A DNA stretch of 33,419 nt from Bacteroidales bacterium UBA1219 (GTDB taxonomy: Bacteria > Bacteroidota > Bacteroidia > Bacteroidales > P3). The notes under the pieces are model-generated. The model worked only from the letters and a program-made list of their open reading frames with translations, was not told where the DNA came from and made no database searches. Made by a program: the position numbers and the translations under genes. The stretch covers positions 1 through 33,419 of the forward strand of contig DBXF01000030.1 of assembly GCA_002309295.1 (NCBI GenBank), read 5' to 3'. Positions 15,207 to 23,009 of the stretch are shown piece after piece (the stretch's first letter is position 1; each line of letters starts with the position of its first letter).

Positions 15207-17354
15207 TTACTTAACCATCAAGGTTACTACTTTCTTGAAAGTCTGTTTGTTGCCTTTGGTGTCGAACACCTCCATGTAAACCACGTAGTTGCCGACTTGA
15301 CAGCGGGCTTTGGCCTCGTTGGTACCGTCCCACGAGAAAACGCCGTGACAGCCGAGGATGGCGTTGCGCTCCAAGCGGCGCACAAGACGGCCTTGGGCGT
15401 CGTAGATAAACACATTGGCGGTGTAGTCGCAGTTGTCGAAACGGTACGAAATATTAGTTACATCGTTGTAGCCGTCGGCGTCGGGCGAGAAAAGCGTGGG
15501 TTCCACGGTGATGTCGCCTTCGTTGTAGAGGAAGTCGTAACTCTGTGAGTTCTTGTAGGTTGGAGTGCCATAGCCGGCCGATTTGGCGGCGGAGTGCCAG
15601 TTGCTCTCGTTCTGTGTGCCGAGGTCGAACGAACGACGCTCCAGCGACACGCCTTTCACGTTGTTCAAAAAGGTGTTGTGCATCTTCTCCGTGTAGTCGA
15701 AACGGTCGATTATAGTGCTGTCTTTCAGTGCGATAATCACCGTTCCCTCGCCGTTGGCGAAGGTCGGCAATGCGTTGAGGGGATAAATCACCTTTTCGGG
15801 ACTCATCACGGTGTAATGTCTGCTCAATGCGGTGTCGCGGGTTACCACGCAGTAGTCGTGCGGGGCAATCACGGCGGTGTCGGAGATACGGCAGGCGGTT
15901 TTCAGACGGTTGTTGTTGTCGTCCCAAGTGGCTAAGATAATGTTACCCAGCGGGATAGCACGTTCCGATTTGTTATAAATCTCCACATAGTCCTCGCCAC
16001 CGACCTGAGGATTGAAAAGTATCTCGTTAATAATAAGATTGTTATAGGTAGTATCTAACACAAATGTCAAATCGGTGGGAGCCACCATGTTTGCCGAAAG
16101 GTCGTACACATTTTCCACGTGCAGTGTGTAGGAAACGAGCTCCTGCCAAGCCTGCGCGAAGGTGAGCAGTACCGAATTCCTGCCATATTCCACCTCGGTG
16201 GGATTAACGCCCGAAATGCTGTAATTGGCTGTATTCAAAGCAGTAATGCTGTCCATCACCTCGCTAAAACGCACTTTCACGGTGTTCACGCTACGGGCCG
16301 CAGCCTCTGTTGCAACGGGAGCCTGATAGTCGTCGGCATGGAGCTTGATTGGGGCTGTCTGGCAAGGCGACATGGCGTTGCCGGCAATATCCTTCACATT
16401 GCACACCTTGAACTGGTGCAACATATTGGGAATCAGACGAGAATAGTTAAATCGCACCTGATTTTCGCCAATCAGCGTGCCGTTGAAAAGGGGGCTCTGC
16501 TCGACCTGCGGCAAGGTAGTGATGTGGTAGTTGTTGGCATTCACAGCAGTGGCAGAATCCACTGGTTCATTGAAAGTTACAAGGACAAAGTCGTTATTGT
16601 CGTTACCCGACTCCACCACGGCGGTACGCACGGCAGGAGGCACGGTGTCGGGCACGAGGGCGCGCAGGTTGATGTTGTCCAGATAGAAACGGTTGTAATA
16701 GGAAGCTGAGTAGGTGAATTTTACGCCGAAAAAGCCGTTGCCAGCCCAGTTTATCGCCGAAGAGATGGCGTGGGTTGTGAAAACGGTGTCGGCACGGAGG
16801 AAAGTTGTGCCGCCGTTGTTGTAAACCTGCATCTGCATTGTGATTACGTTGGCGGGACTTTTGGTGACGGAGAATTTGAGAATCTCGTAATCCACGGCGG
16901 TGTCGGTGGAAAGGACTGCCGTCGAAACACCAGCCACACGCTCGTAAAGTATTGCCTTGTCGGAATTTGGGTCGAACGCGAGGTAGAAAGCGTTGGACGA
17001 ATTGGCGATGTTGGCACTGTCGCCCCAGAGGTAAACCACGGCATTGTTAGCTGTGGTGGGGTCTGCTGTCTTCACCTCAAAATCGAACTGGAGCGGATAG
17101 GCGAGGTCGCCAGGCAGAAAGGCGTATGGCACAGCCACATACGACGAAAGTTCGGTGGTCCGTGCCGGAATCTGCAACCGTCCCGTGGAGGTGCCGAAAT
17201 TGGCGGTATCGCCTACCCAACCGGGGTACGGCCAAGCGGGCGAGGAAAAATCTTCGTACAACTGCGCCTGCAAATTGCTAGGGAGCATCGACAAAATCAT
17301 TACACAAAAAGCTATAACACAACTTTTTGCACTCATCCTTGAATATATTTTCAT
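15207..17354 (-). CDS. Secreted lamin-tail protein with T9SS-type C-terminal domain
   Basis: This 715-residue exported protein begins with a signal peptide (1-30). Regions in order: a concanavalin/LamG-like beta region (about 31-235), two SbsA-type Ig-like domains (about 240-340 and 343-435; FNEPVDSATAVNANNYHI and RFSEVMDSITALNTANYSI), a lamin-tail domain (440-597; LIINEILFNPQVGGEDYVEIYN), and a C-terminal domain (618-715) with LFSPDADGYND and VFIYDAQGRLVRRL, resembling the gliding-motility/T9SS type B or FlgD-like terminal module. It is probably surface-attached or secreted through type IX secretion. A strong TTTG-N20-TAAATTTG promoter precedes it. The partner molecules are unknown. An internal ATG at 17336 is an alternative start. 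Confidence 0.85.
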   Translation of the reverse strand: MKIYSRMSAKSCVIAFCVMILSMLPSNLQAQLYEDFSSPAWPYPGWVGDTANFGTSTGRLQIPARTTELSSYVAVPYAFLPGDLAYPLQFDFEVKTADPTTANNAVVYLWGDSANIANSSNAFYLAFDPNSDKAILYERVAGVSTAVLSTDTAVDYEILKFSVTKSPANVITMQMQVYNNGGTTFLRADTVFTTHAISSAINWAGNGFFGVKFTYSASYYNRFYLDNINLRALVPDTVPPAVRTAVVESGNDNNDFVLVTFNEPVDSATAVNANNYHITTLPQVEQSPLFNGTLIGENQVRFNYSRLIPNMLHQFKVCNVKDIAGNAMSPCQTAPIKLHADDYQAPVATEAAARSVNTVKVRFSEVMDSITALNTANYSISGVNPTEVEYGRNSVLLTFAQAWQELVSYTLHVENVYDLSANMVAPTDLTFVLDTTYNNLIINEILFNPQVGGEDYVEIYNKSERAIPLGNIILATWDDNNNRLKTACRISDTAVIAPHDYCVVTRDTALSRHYTVMSPEKVIYPLNALPTFANGEGTVIIALKDSTIIDRFDYTEKMHNTFLNNVKGVSLERRSFDLGTQNESNWHSAAKSAGYGTPTYKNSQSYDFLYNEGDITVEPTLFSPDADGYNDVTNISYRFDNCDYTANVFIYDAQGRLVRRLERNAILGCHGVFSWDGTNEAKARCQVGNYVVYMEVFDTKGNKQTFKKVVTLMVK

Positions 17355-17382
17355 ACCTCTAAATCACTTATATAATAAACTG

Positions 17383-17414
17383 CAAATTTACGACTTTTTT
17401 TCCAAAAATGCAAA
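17383..17414 (-). promoter_or_regulatory. Bacteroidetes promoter (TTTG-N20-TAAATTTG)
   Basis: On the minus strand, TTTG at 17411-17414 is followed 20 bases later by TAAATTTG at 17383-17390, a full match to the Bacteroidetes -33/-7 consensus. The -7 element lies 28 bases before the ATG at 17354 of the lamin-tail gene. Confidence 0.8.
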
Positions 17415-17470
17415 TAAGATTACGCAAATGCACAAAAAAAAATAATCCACTACAATCGAAAAAAATTGAG

Positions 17471-17478
17471 TAATTTTG
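17471..17478 (+). promoter_or_regulatory. Bacteroidetes -7 element for queA
   Basis: TAATTTTG matches TAnnTTTG and lies 29 bases before the ATG at 17508. It supports that start over an in-frame alternative at 17466, which lies upstream of the element. No -33 match is seen. Confidence 0.6.
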
Positions 17479-17507
17479 CAAAACCGAAACGACAATACAA
17501 AAACAGC

Positions 17508-18719
17508 ATGCAAGCACCGAAAGACATTGCTATTGAAGACTTTAACTATCCCCTACCCGACGAACGGATAGCCAAATTCCCCATCGAGAAACGCGACGAG
17601 TCGAAACTGCTGACCTGCATAGGCGGCGAAATCGGCGAGAGGGTGTTCAAAGAAATTCCCGATATCCTGCCCGCCGACACTCTGCTTATCTTCAACAATA
17701 CCAAGGTGATACACGCACGACTGTTTTTCAGCAAGGAGACGGGGGCTTTGATAGAGATTTTCTGTCTGGAACCTCACCGGATGGCCATCTCCACCGCCTT
17801 CGAGCAACGCAGCCACTGCTCGTGGCTATGCTTTGTGGGCAACAATAAGAAATGGAAAAACGGTGTGATTTCCAGAGAGTTGGACATCGACGGACAGGCC
17901 ATCACCCTCACCGCCACACGCCGCGAGGCCTACACCAACGCCTGGGTGGTGGATTTCGACTGGACGGGCGGATTCTCCTTCGCGGAAATCATCGAGCAGG
18001 CAGGAGTCATCCCCCTCCCACCCTACCTGCACCGCGACGCCGTGGCCAGCGACAACGAGCGTTACCAGACCATCTACGCACAATGTCAGGGCTCCGTGGC
18101 GGCACCCACGGCCGGACTGCATTTTACGCAGGAAGTTTTCAACAACCTGAATACCAAAGGTATAGCCACCGAGTTTATCACCCTGCACGTGGGTGCGGGA
18201 ACTTTCAAACCGGTAAGCAGCGACACCATCGGCGAACACATAATGCACGTTGAAAAGATAGTGATTTCGCTCAAAAACCTAGAAAGTATAGCCAGCCAAT
18301 GCGACAAATTTATAATACCCGTCGGCACTACCACCGTAAGAACCTTGGAATCAGTGTATTGGTTTGGCGTAAAACTGCAACTCAACCCCTACCTCGAAGC
18401 CATGCACCTCGGACAGTGGGAGAGTTACGAGCTTGAGGAACAGGCCATTGACAAACGACAGGCTTTCGAAAATGTGCTGGCGTTTATGAAAAAGCACGGC
18501 TTGGAGGTGCTCGAAGGCGACACCCAGATGATTATCGCACCAGGGTATAAATTCCACGTAATCAACGGAATAATAACGAATTTCCACCAGCCGCAGAGCA
18601 CCCTGCTGCTGCTTGTCTCGGCTATTGTTGGAAATCGTTGGAAAGACTGCTACCGCTACGCCCTCGACCACGGATTCCGTTTCCTCAGCTACGGCGACAG
18701 CTGTCTATTTATCCCCTAA
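17508..18719 (+). CDS. queA: tRNA preQ1(34) S-adenosylmethionine ribosyltransferase-isomerase
   Basis: QueA transfers and rearranges the ribose of SAM onto preQ1 at tRNA position 34 to give epoxyqueuosine. The 403-residue protein starts MQAPKDIAIEDFNYPLP. Family motifs are clear: FNNTKVIHARL, QGSVAAPTAGLHFT, LHVGAGTFKPV, PVGTTTVRTLES and NFHQPQSTLLLLVSA. It has no close partner gene on its strand; its 3' end converges on murF-alr, leaving only 21 bases between the two stop codons. Confidence 0.95.
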   Translation: MQAPKDIAIEDFNYPLPDERIAKFPIEKRDESKLLTCIGGEIGERVFKEIPDILPADTLLIFNNTKVIHARLFFSKETGALIEIFCLEPHRMAISTAFEQRSHCSWLCFVGNNKKWKNGVISRELDIDGQAITLTATRREAYTNAWVVDFDWTGGFSFAEIIEQAGVIPLPPYLHRDAVASDNERYQTIYAQCQGSVAAPTAGLHFTQEVFNNLNTKGIATEFITLHVGAGTFKPVSSDTIGEHIMHVEKIVISLKNLESIASQCDKFIIPVGTTTVRTLESVYWFGVKLQLNPYLEAMHLGQWESYELEEQAIDKRQAFENVLAFMKKHGLEVLEGDTQMIIAPGYKFHVINGIITNFHQPQSTLLLLVSAIVGNRWKDCYRYALDHGFRFLSYGDSCLFIP

Positions 18720-18740
18720 TAAACAATACGTTAGAAAAAT

Positions 18741-21239
18741 CTACTCTCTGTAATACACCCTTTTCACCCTGTGTGAAATGGAGGTGAGAATTTCGTAGGT
18801 AATAGTGCCGGAGTCAGCGGCAATTTCCTGCAATAGTTTGGCATCGCCGAACAAGACAACCTCATCGGTTTCAGCGCATTGCACATCGGTAACATCGATA
18901 AAGCACATATCCATGCAGATTACTCCGATAATCGGCGCCACTTGGCCGTTTATCACCACTTTGCCGTTTCCGTTGCCCAGTCGGCGGTTGAGACCGTCGG
19001 CGTAACCTATTGGTATTATGGCAATTCGCGAGGGACGCTGTGCCACCCAGCGGCAGTTGTAGCCAACGGAGTCGCCCTCGGGGATGTCCTTTATCTGCGA
19101 GATTCGGGTTTTCAGGCGGCTCACGGCGGTGAGGTGTTTCTGCACCTCGGGCTCGGGCGAGATGCCGTAAAGTCCGATGCCCAGACGCACCATGTCCATA
19201 TCGGCCTCGGGGAAACGTGTGATGCCCGACGAATTGAGGATATGACAGCAGATTTTCTCGTTGCCGAGCAGCTCTTTCAGCCGTCCGCTCCACAGGCGGA
19301 AGTTGCTTATCTGACGGCGGGTGAAGTCGTCCATCTCGGGGTCTTCGCTGCAGGCGAGGTGCGAGAAAATGGACTTCACTTCCACCACATCGCGCAACTC
19401 GTTGAGTCTCTGCGCTAAACGTTCGATATCCTTCTCCATAAAGCCGAGACGGTGCATTCCCGTATCGAACTCAATATGAATGGGATACGGCTCGTGGTTG
19501 TAGCAGTGCGAAGTCTCGGAAAAGAGGTCGAGGATGCGTAGACTGTAAATGTCTGGCTCCAAGCGGTTTTTGATGATGCTCTCGAAGCTCTCCTCTTCGG
19601 GATTCATCACCATAATGGGCAGGGTGATGCCGTTTTGGCGGAGGTCCACACCCTCGTCGGTATAGGCCACCGTGAGATAGTCCACATTGTTGGTTTGCAG
19701 TGCGTTGGCAATCTCAACACTGCCGGCTCCGTAGGAGAAAGCCTTGACCATGGCCATCAGCTTGGTGTTGGGACTGATACGCGAACGGAAATAGTTGAGG
19801 TTGCGGATAAGAGCGTCGAGGTTCACCTCCATAATGGTTTCGTGCGACTTGCGCTGGAGCAGCTTGGCAATCTTCTCGAAATGGAACACACGTGCGCCTT
19901 TCAGCAGAATTGTCTCGTCTTGGAAGTTGGAAAACAAGTAGTTGGCGATGAAATCCTCGGTATCGCGGAAGAAAACGCTGTTTTTGTCGAATTTGTCGGC
20001 GTTGCGCGAAAGTGCCTCGCCAATGCCGATGAACTTGGCCACACCGCGTTGCTTAACCAGCTGTGCCACTGTGGAATACAACTCCGTCTCGGGCAATCCC
20101 GACTGCATTATGTCCGACAGAATCAAAGTCTTTTTCTTGTGCTGCCGTTCCTGACGCAGAAAGTCGAGGGCTATCGTCAACGAATTGATATCCAGACTAT
20201 AAGCATCGTCAACCAGCTGACAGCCGTTGATGCCGTCCTTCACTTCGAGGCGCATGGCCACGGGCAGCAGATGCTCGGTTTTGCGTTGGATATCGGCCAC
20301 AGCCCAGCCCAAGTAGAGCATCAGCGTGATGCAGTGCATGGCGTTCTGCACCGAGCCGTTGTCGGAAAAAGGAATGCTGGTTGCGAATTGATTGCCCTTG
20401 TAACTTATTGTAAACGTGGTGTTATGCTCCGTCGTTTCGGTATTGAGCAGTCGCACCGACGCTTTCTCCGACCTGCCCCACGTAAAACGCTTCAGGGAGC
20501 GGAATTCCTCGTTGTTTTCGAGGGTGTCGATGATGTCGGCGTGGTCCTCGCAGCACACAAGCACGTCGCAATCGGCGAAGAGACGCAGTTTTTCGGCAAT
20601 CTTCGCCTGAAGGCTGGGGAAATTCTCGTTGTGCGCCTGTCCGATATTTGTCAGCACGCCGATGGTTGGACGCATAACATCCTGCAGGCGAGACATTTCA
20701 CCAGGTTGGGAGATGCCCGCCTCGAACACCGCAAGGTCGTTTTCGGGACTCATCTGCCAAACGGAGAGCGGCACGCCAATCTGCGAGTTGTAGCTTTTGG
20801 GGCTCGACACGATGTTATGTTCTTCCGAGAGCAGCTGCACAATCCAGTCCTTGACCACGGTTTTGCCGTTGCTGCCCGTTATTCCCACCACGGGAATGCG
20901 GTACTGCTGGCGACGGCTCTTGGCCAAAGTCTGCAAAGCGGCCACCACATCGCTGACTACCAGCACGTTGGCACCTTCGAGAGCGGCAATGCGATTAGCG
21001 AAAGCCTCACCCTCGCTGGCGGGAAGCACAAAGCTGCGCACCCCTTTGCCGTAAAGTTCGTCAACATAACGGCAACCCGAGTTGCGTTTGGTGGGGATGG
21101 CGAAAAACAGGGTGGTGTCGGGACGCGAGAGGGAACGGCTGTCGGTGAGCAAGGTGGTTATTTCCGCATTTTTGTCGGCAATGCTGACCGACAAAGGCGC
21201 AAGAGTCCGGCTGATGGTTTCGATGGTGTAGGCAGTCAT
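18741..21239 (-). CDS. murF-alr: Bifunctional MurF / alanine racemase
   Basis: This 832-residue fusion joins UDP-MurNAc-tripeptide:D-Ala-D-Ala ligase (MurF, residues 1 to about 460) with alanine racemase (about 470-832), an arrangement common in Bacteroidetes. It links making D-alanine to adding D-Ala-D-Ala to the peptidoglycan precursor. In MurF the ATP loop is GITGSNGKT (119-127). In the racemase, K499 (MVKAFSYG) is the PLP lysine and Y727 (SVGYNCRW) the opposing catalytic tyrosine, with IPIGYADGLNRR and VICMDMCFIDVT as usual. In MurF the conserved asparagine of the YN(x)(D/N)(x)(x)S loop is a serine here (DDAYSLDINSL, 344-354). It is 18 bases after the TPR gene, probably one operon. Confidence 0.94.
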   Translation of the reverse strand: MTAYTIETISRTLAPLSVSIADKNAEITTLLTDSRSLSRPDTTLFFAIPTKRNSGCRYVDELYGKGVRSFVLPASEGEAFANRIAALEGANVLVVSDVVAALQTLAKSRRQQYRIPVVGITGSNGKTVVKDWIVQLLSEEHNIVSSPKSYNSQIGVPLSVWQMSPENDLAVFEAGISQPGEMSRLQDVMRPTIGVLTNIGQAHNENFPSLQAKIAEKLRLFADCDVLVCCEDHADIIDTLENNEEFRSLKRFTWGRSEKASVRLLNTETTEHNTTFTISYKGNQFATSIPFSDNGSVQNAMHCITLMLYLGWAVADIQRKTEHLLPVAMRLEVKDGINGCQLVDDAYSLDINSLTIALDFLRQERQHKKKTLILSDIMQSGLPETELYSTVAQLVKQRGVAKFIGIGEALSRNADKFDKNSVFFRDTEDFIANYLFSNFQDETILLKGARVFHFEKIAKLLQRKSHETIMEVNLDALIRNLNYFRSRISPNTKLMAMVKAFSYGAGSVEIANALQTNNVDYLTVAYTDEGVDLRQNGITLPIMVMNPEEESFESIIKNRLEPDIYSLRILDLFSETSHCYNHEPYPIHIEFDTGMHRLGFMEKDIERLAQRLNELRDVVEVKSIFSHLACSEDPEMDDFTRRQISNFRLWSGRLKELLGNEKICCHILNSSGITRFPEADMDMVRLGIGLYGISPEPEVQKHLTAVSRLKTRISQIKDIPEGDSVGYNCRWVAQRPSRIAIIPIGYADGLNRRLGNGNGKVVINGQVAPIIGVICMDMCFIDVTDVQCAETDEVVLFGDAKLLQEIAADSGTITYEILTSISHRVKRVYYRE

Positions 21240-21257
21240 TTTTTCGGCGTTATTTGG

Positions 21258-22748
21258 TCAAAATGGTTTGGTATAACTATTGTTTGGATCGTAGTTGTCG
21301 TCGAAGAAATTGTCGGTGTCCGACTCGTCGCGTTTCTGCAGAAGTAAGTCCATCACATCATTGTCGAGAAGCATCTCGTTGTCGTACTTTCGGAGCATAT
21401 CTTCAAGAAAAGTGGGGTCGATGTCCATATTGTTGAGCAAGAGCAATGCCTCGTTTTTGCGGTTGGTGTTGAAGTACGCTACGGAGAGCGGTATATACAA
21501 ATCGTCGTTGTCGGGCAGGTTTTTCTCGACTTCGGACACAACAGCGACGACATCGTCGAAACGCTTTTGCTGAACGAGAAAACCGAGGTAAATCAAGCAG
21601 GGATAGATGCAGTTTGGGAACTTTTTGATAAGGAAGGTAAACATCTGCTCGAAACGCTCGGCGTCACGGAACTCGTATTTGTAAAGAATTTCCAAATCGT
21701 TGTACGACAATGGGTTGTAAGGGCTTATCGCCACGCTCTCCACCAGCAGTTTCTCGGCGGAAACGGGGTCGCTCATACGCATATAGCAGTTGGCTAACTT
21801 GTTGCGTGTGAGATATTTGTTATAATCGTCGTCGGAATGAGATTCGTCGAGGTATTTAAGTGCCGAGCGGTAATACGGGGCCGCAACGGAATATTGGTGC
21901 TTGCGGAAATAAGATTCGCCAAGCTGCACGTTGATGTGATACTGTTCCTTTTCCTGAACATTGTTGAGAGCCTCGTAAAGCACTTTTCTATCGTTAGTTA
22001 TCTGGAATTTAGTAAGATACGCCGCCGTACACTGGGCATTTATGGCAAGGGCATACTCGCAGTCTTCGAGGGCTTCGTCGTCGTGTTCAAGGTCGTAATG
22101 GGCCATGGCCATATACGCCCAAGCGCTGCTGGAATAAGGGTTTTTCTCAAGGAAGGCTTCGTAAAAACGTATGGCTTCGTAAAGTTTGGGCAGATTCAGG
22201 AAATCGTCGTTGACGCAGCCCAGCAGTTCATCGTCGTCGTCGGATTTCAGGGCGATACGTTTTTTGAAATATTGGAAAGCCTCCTCCACCTTGCAGTTCA
22301 CAAGGCATTGGTGAATAATAAGGTCGTAGATTTCTATGTCGTTGGGGTCAATTTCAATGATACGTTTCAGGTAGGCCAAGCCTTTTTCCAACCTGTTGCT
22401 TACAAGACAGCAGTCAGCGAGGCCCAAGAGAACCCCGACATGGTCGGGCTCCACCTGCTCGAGGTACGTGAGGATATTCTTGGCACTATCTGTATTGCCC
22501 TGCATGAAATAGATATGGGCGCGCTGCACTTTGATGTCTGTACTGTCGGGATAAATACTTTCGGCGACACTCACCGCCTGACACAGTTTGCTGTCGTGGG
22601 CGAAAAGAAAGGGATCGTCGGTGCCGAGATAAAAGTCGATGATGTCGAGAAAATCGTCCAAATCGCGATATACGCCGGGATTCTTCTCAAAATCCAGCAC
22701 CAGCCTTTTTGTCCTTTTGTTCGTTTTTTCGAATCGACGGTCGTCCAT
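21258..22748 (-). CDS. Tetratricopeptide repeat protein
   Basis: This 496-residue TPR protein has no signal peptide, so it is probably cytoplasmic. The ATG at 22748 (MDDRRFEKTNKRT) is chosen over an ATG at 22817 because the extra residues look unlike protein and the promoter element at 22804-22811 would then be inside the gene. An acidic head (DLDDFLDIIDFYLG) is followed by many 34-residue helical repeats (for example AHIYFMQGNTDSAKNILTYL and AWAYMAMAHYDLEHDDEALE), and the tail is rich in Asp and Asn (NFFDDNYDPNN). TPR arrays scaffold protein complexes; the partner is unknown. It precedes murF-alr by 18 bases. Confidence 0.85.
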   Translation of the reverse strand: MDDRRFEKTNKRTKRLVLDFEKNPGVYRDLDDFLDIIDFYLGTDDPFLFAHDSKLCQAVSVAESIYPDSTDIKVQRAHIYFMQGNTDSAKNILTYLEQVEPDHVGVLLGLADCCLVSNRLEKGLAYLKRIIEIDPNDIEIYDLIIHQCLVNCKVEEAFQYFKKRIALKSDDDDELLGCVNDDFLNLPKLYEAIRFYEAFLEKNPYSSSAWAYMAMAHYDLEHDDEALEDCEYALAINAQCTAAYLTKFQITNDRKVLYEALNNVQEKEQYHINVQLGESYFRKHQYSVAAPYYRSALKYLDESHSDDDYNKYLTRNKLANCYMRMSDPVSAEKLLVESVAISPYNPLSYNDLEILYKYEFRDAERFEQMFTFLIKKFPNCIYPCLIYLGFLVQQKRFDDVVAVVSEVEKNLPDNDDLYIPLSVAYFNTNRKNEALLLLNNMDIDPTFLEDMLRKYDNEMLLDNDVMDLLLQKRDESDTDNFFDDNYDPNNSYTKPF

Positions 22749-22803
22749 AACGGCGTATAAATCATTAGTCAAACAGGGAAACACGGCATGCGTTTTCCTT
22801 TTG

Positions 22804-22811
22804 CAAAAATA
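22804..22811 (-). promoter_or_regulatory. Bacteroidetes -7 element for the TPR-murF-alr unit
   Basis: The minus strand reads TATTTTTG, matching TAnnTTTG, 55 bases before the ATG at 22748. No TTTG is found at 19-21 bp upstream. Confidence 0.45.
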
Positions 22812-22953
22812 CATCATTTCAAAATGGAAATAATGACGCTAACAAAATAATTATCAACATAAAAAAGATACTAACTCGACAATCGCAATGGACGGAAAAC
22901 GTAAATATTTGATTTCATTATTGTTGCGAATTATTTAAACACGCCACAGGCCA

Positions 22954-22979
22954 TAGGGACGTTTCGCAGAACGTCTCTA
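22954..22979. repeat. Second TAGRGACG-arm palindrome
   Basis: TAGGGACGTT (22954-22963) pairs with AACGTCTCTA (22970-22979), with one mismatch that is a G-T wobble, around a 6-base loop. Arm sequence and spacing match the 34-bp palindrome at 4039-4072: TAG(A/G)GACG, ten bases, CGTCTCTAC. It lies downstream of the activase gene (stop at 23010) and could serve as its transcript-end hairpin, though no T-run follows. Confidence 0.75.
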
Positions 22980-23009
22980 CGACGGGCATTTTAAAATCAG
23001 AAGTGCAAA

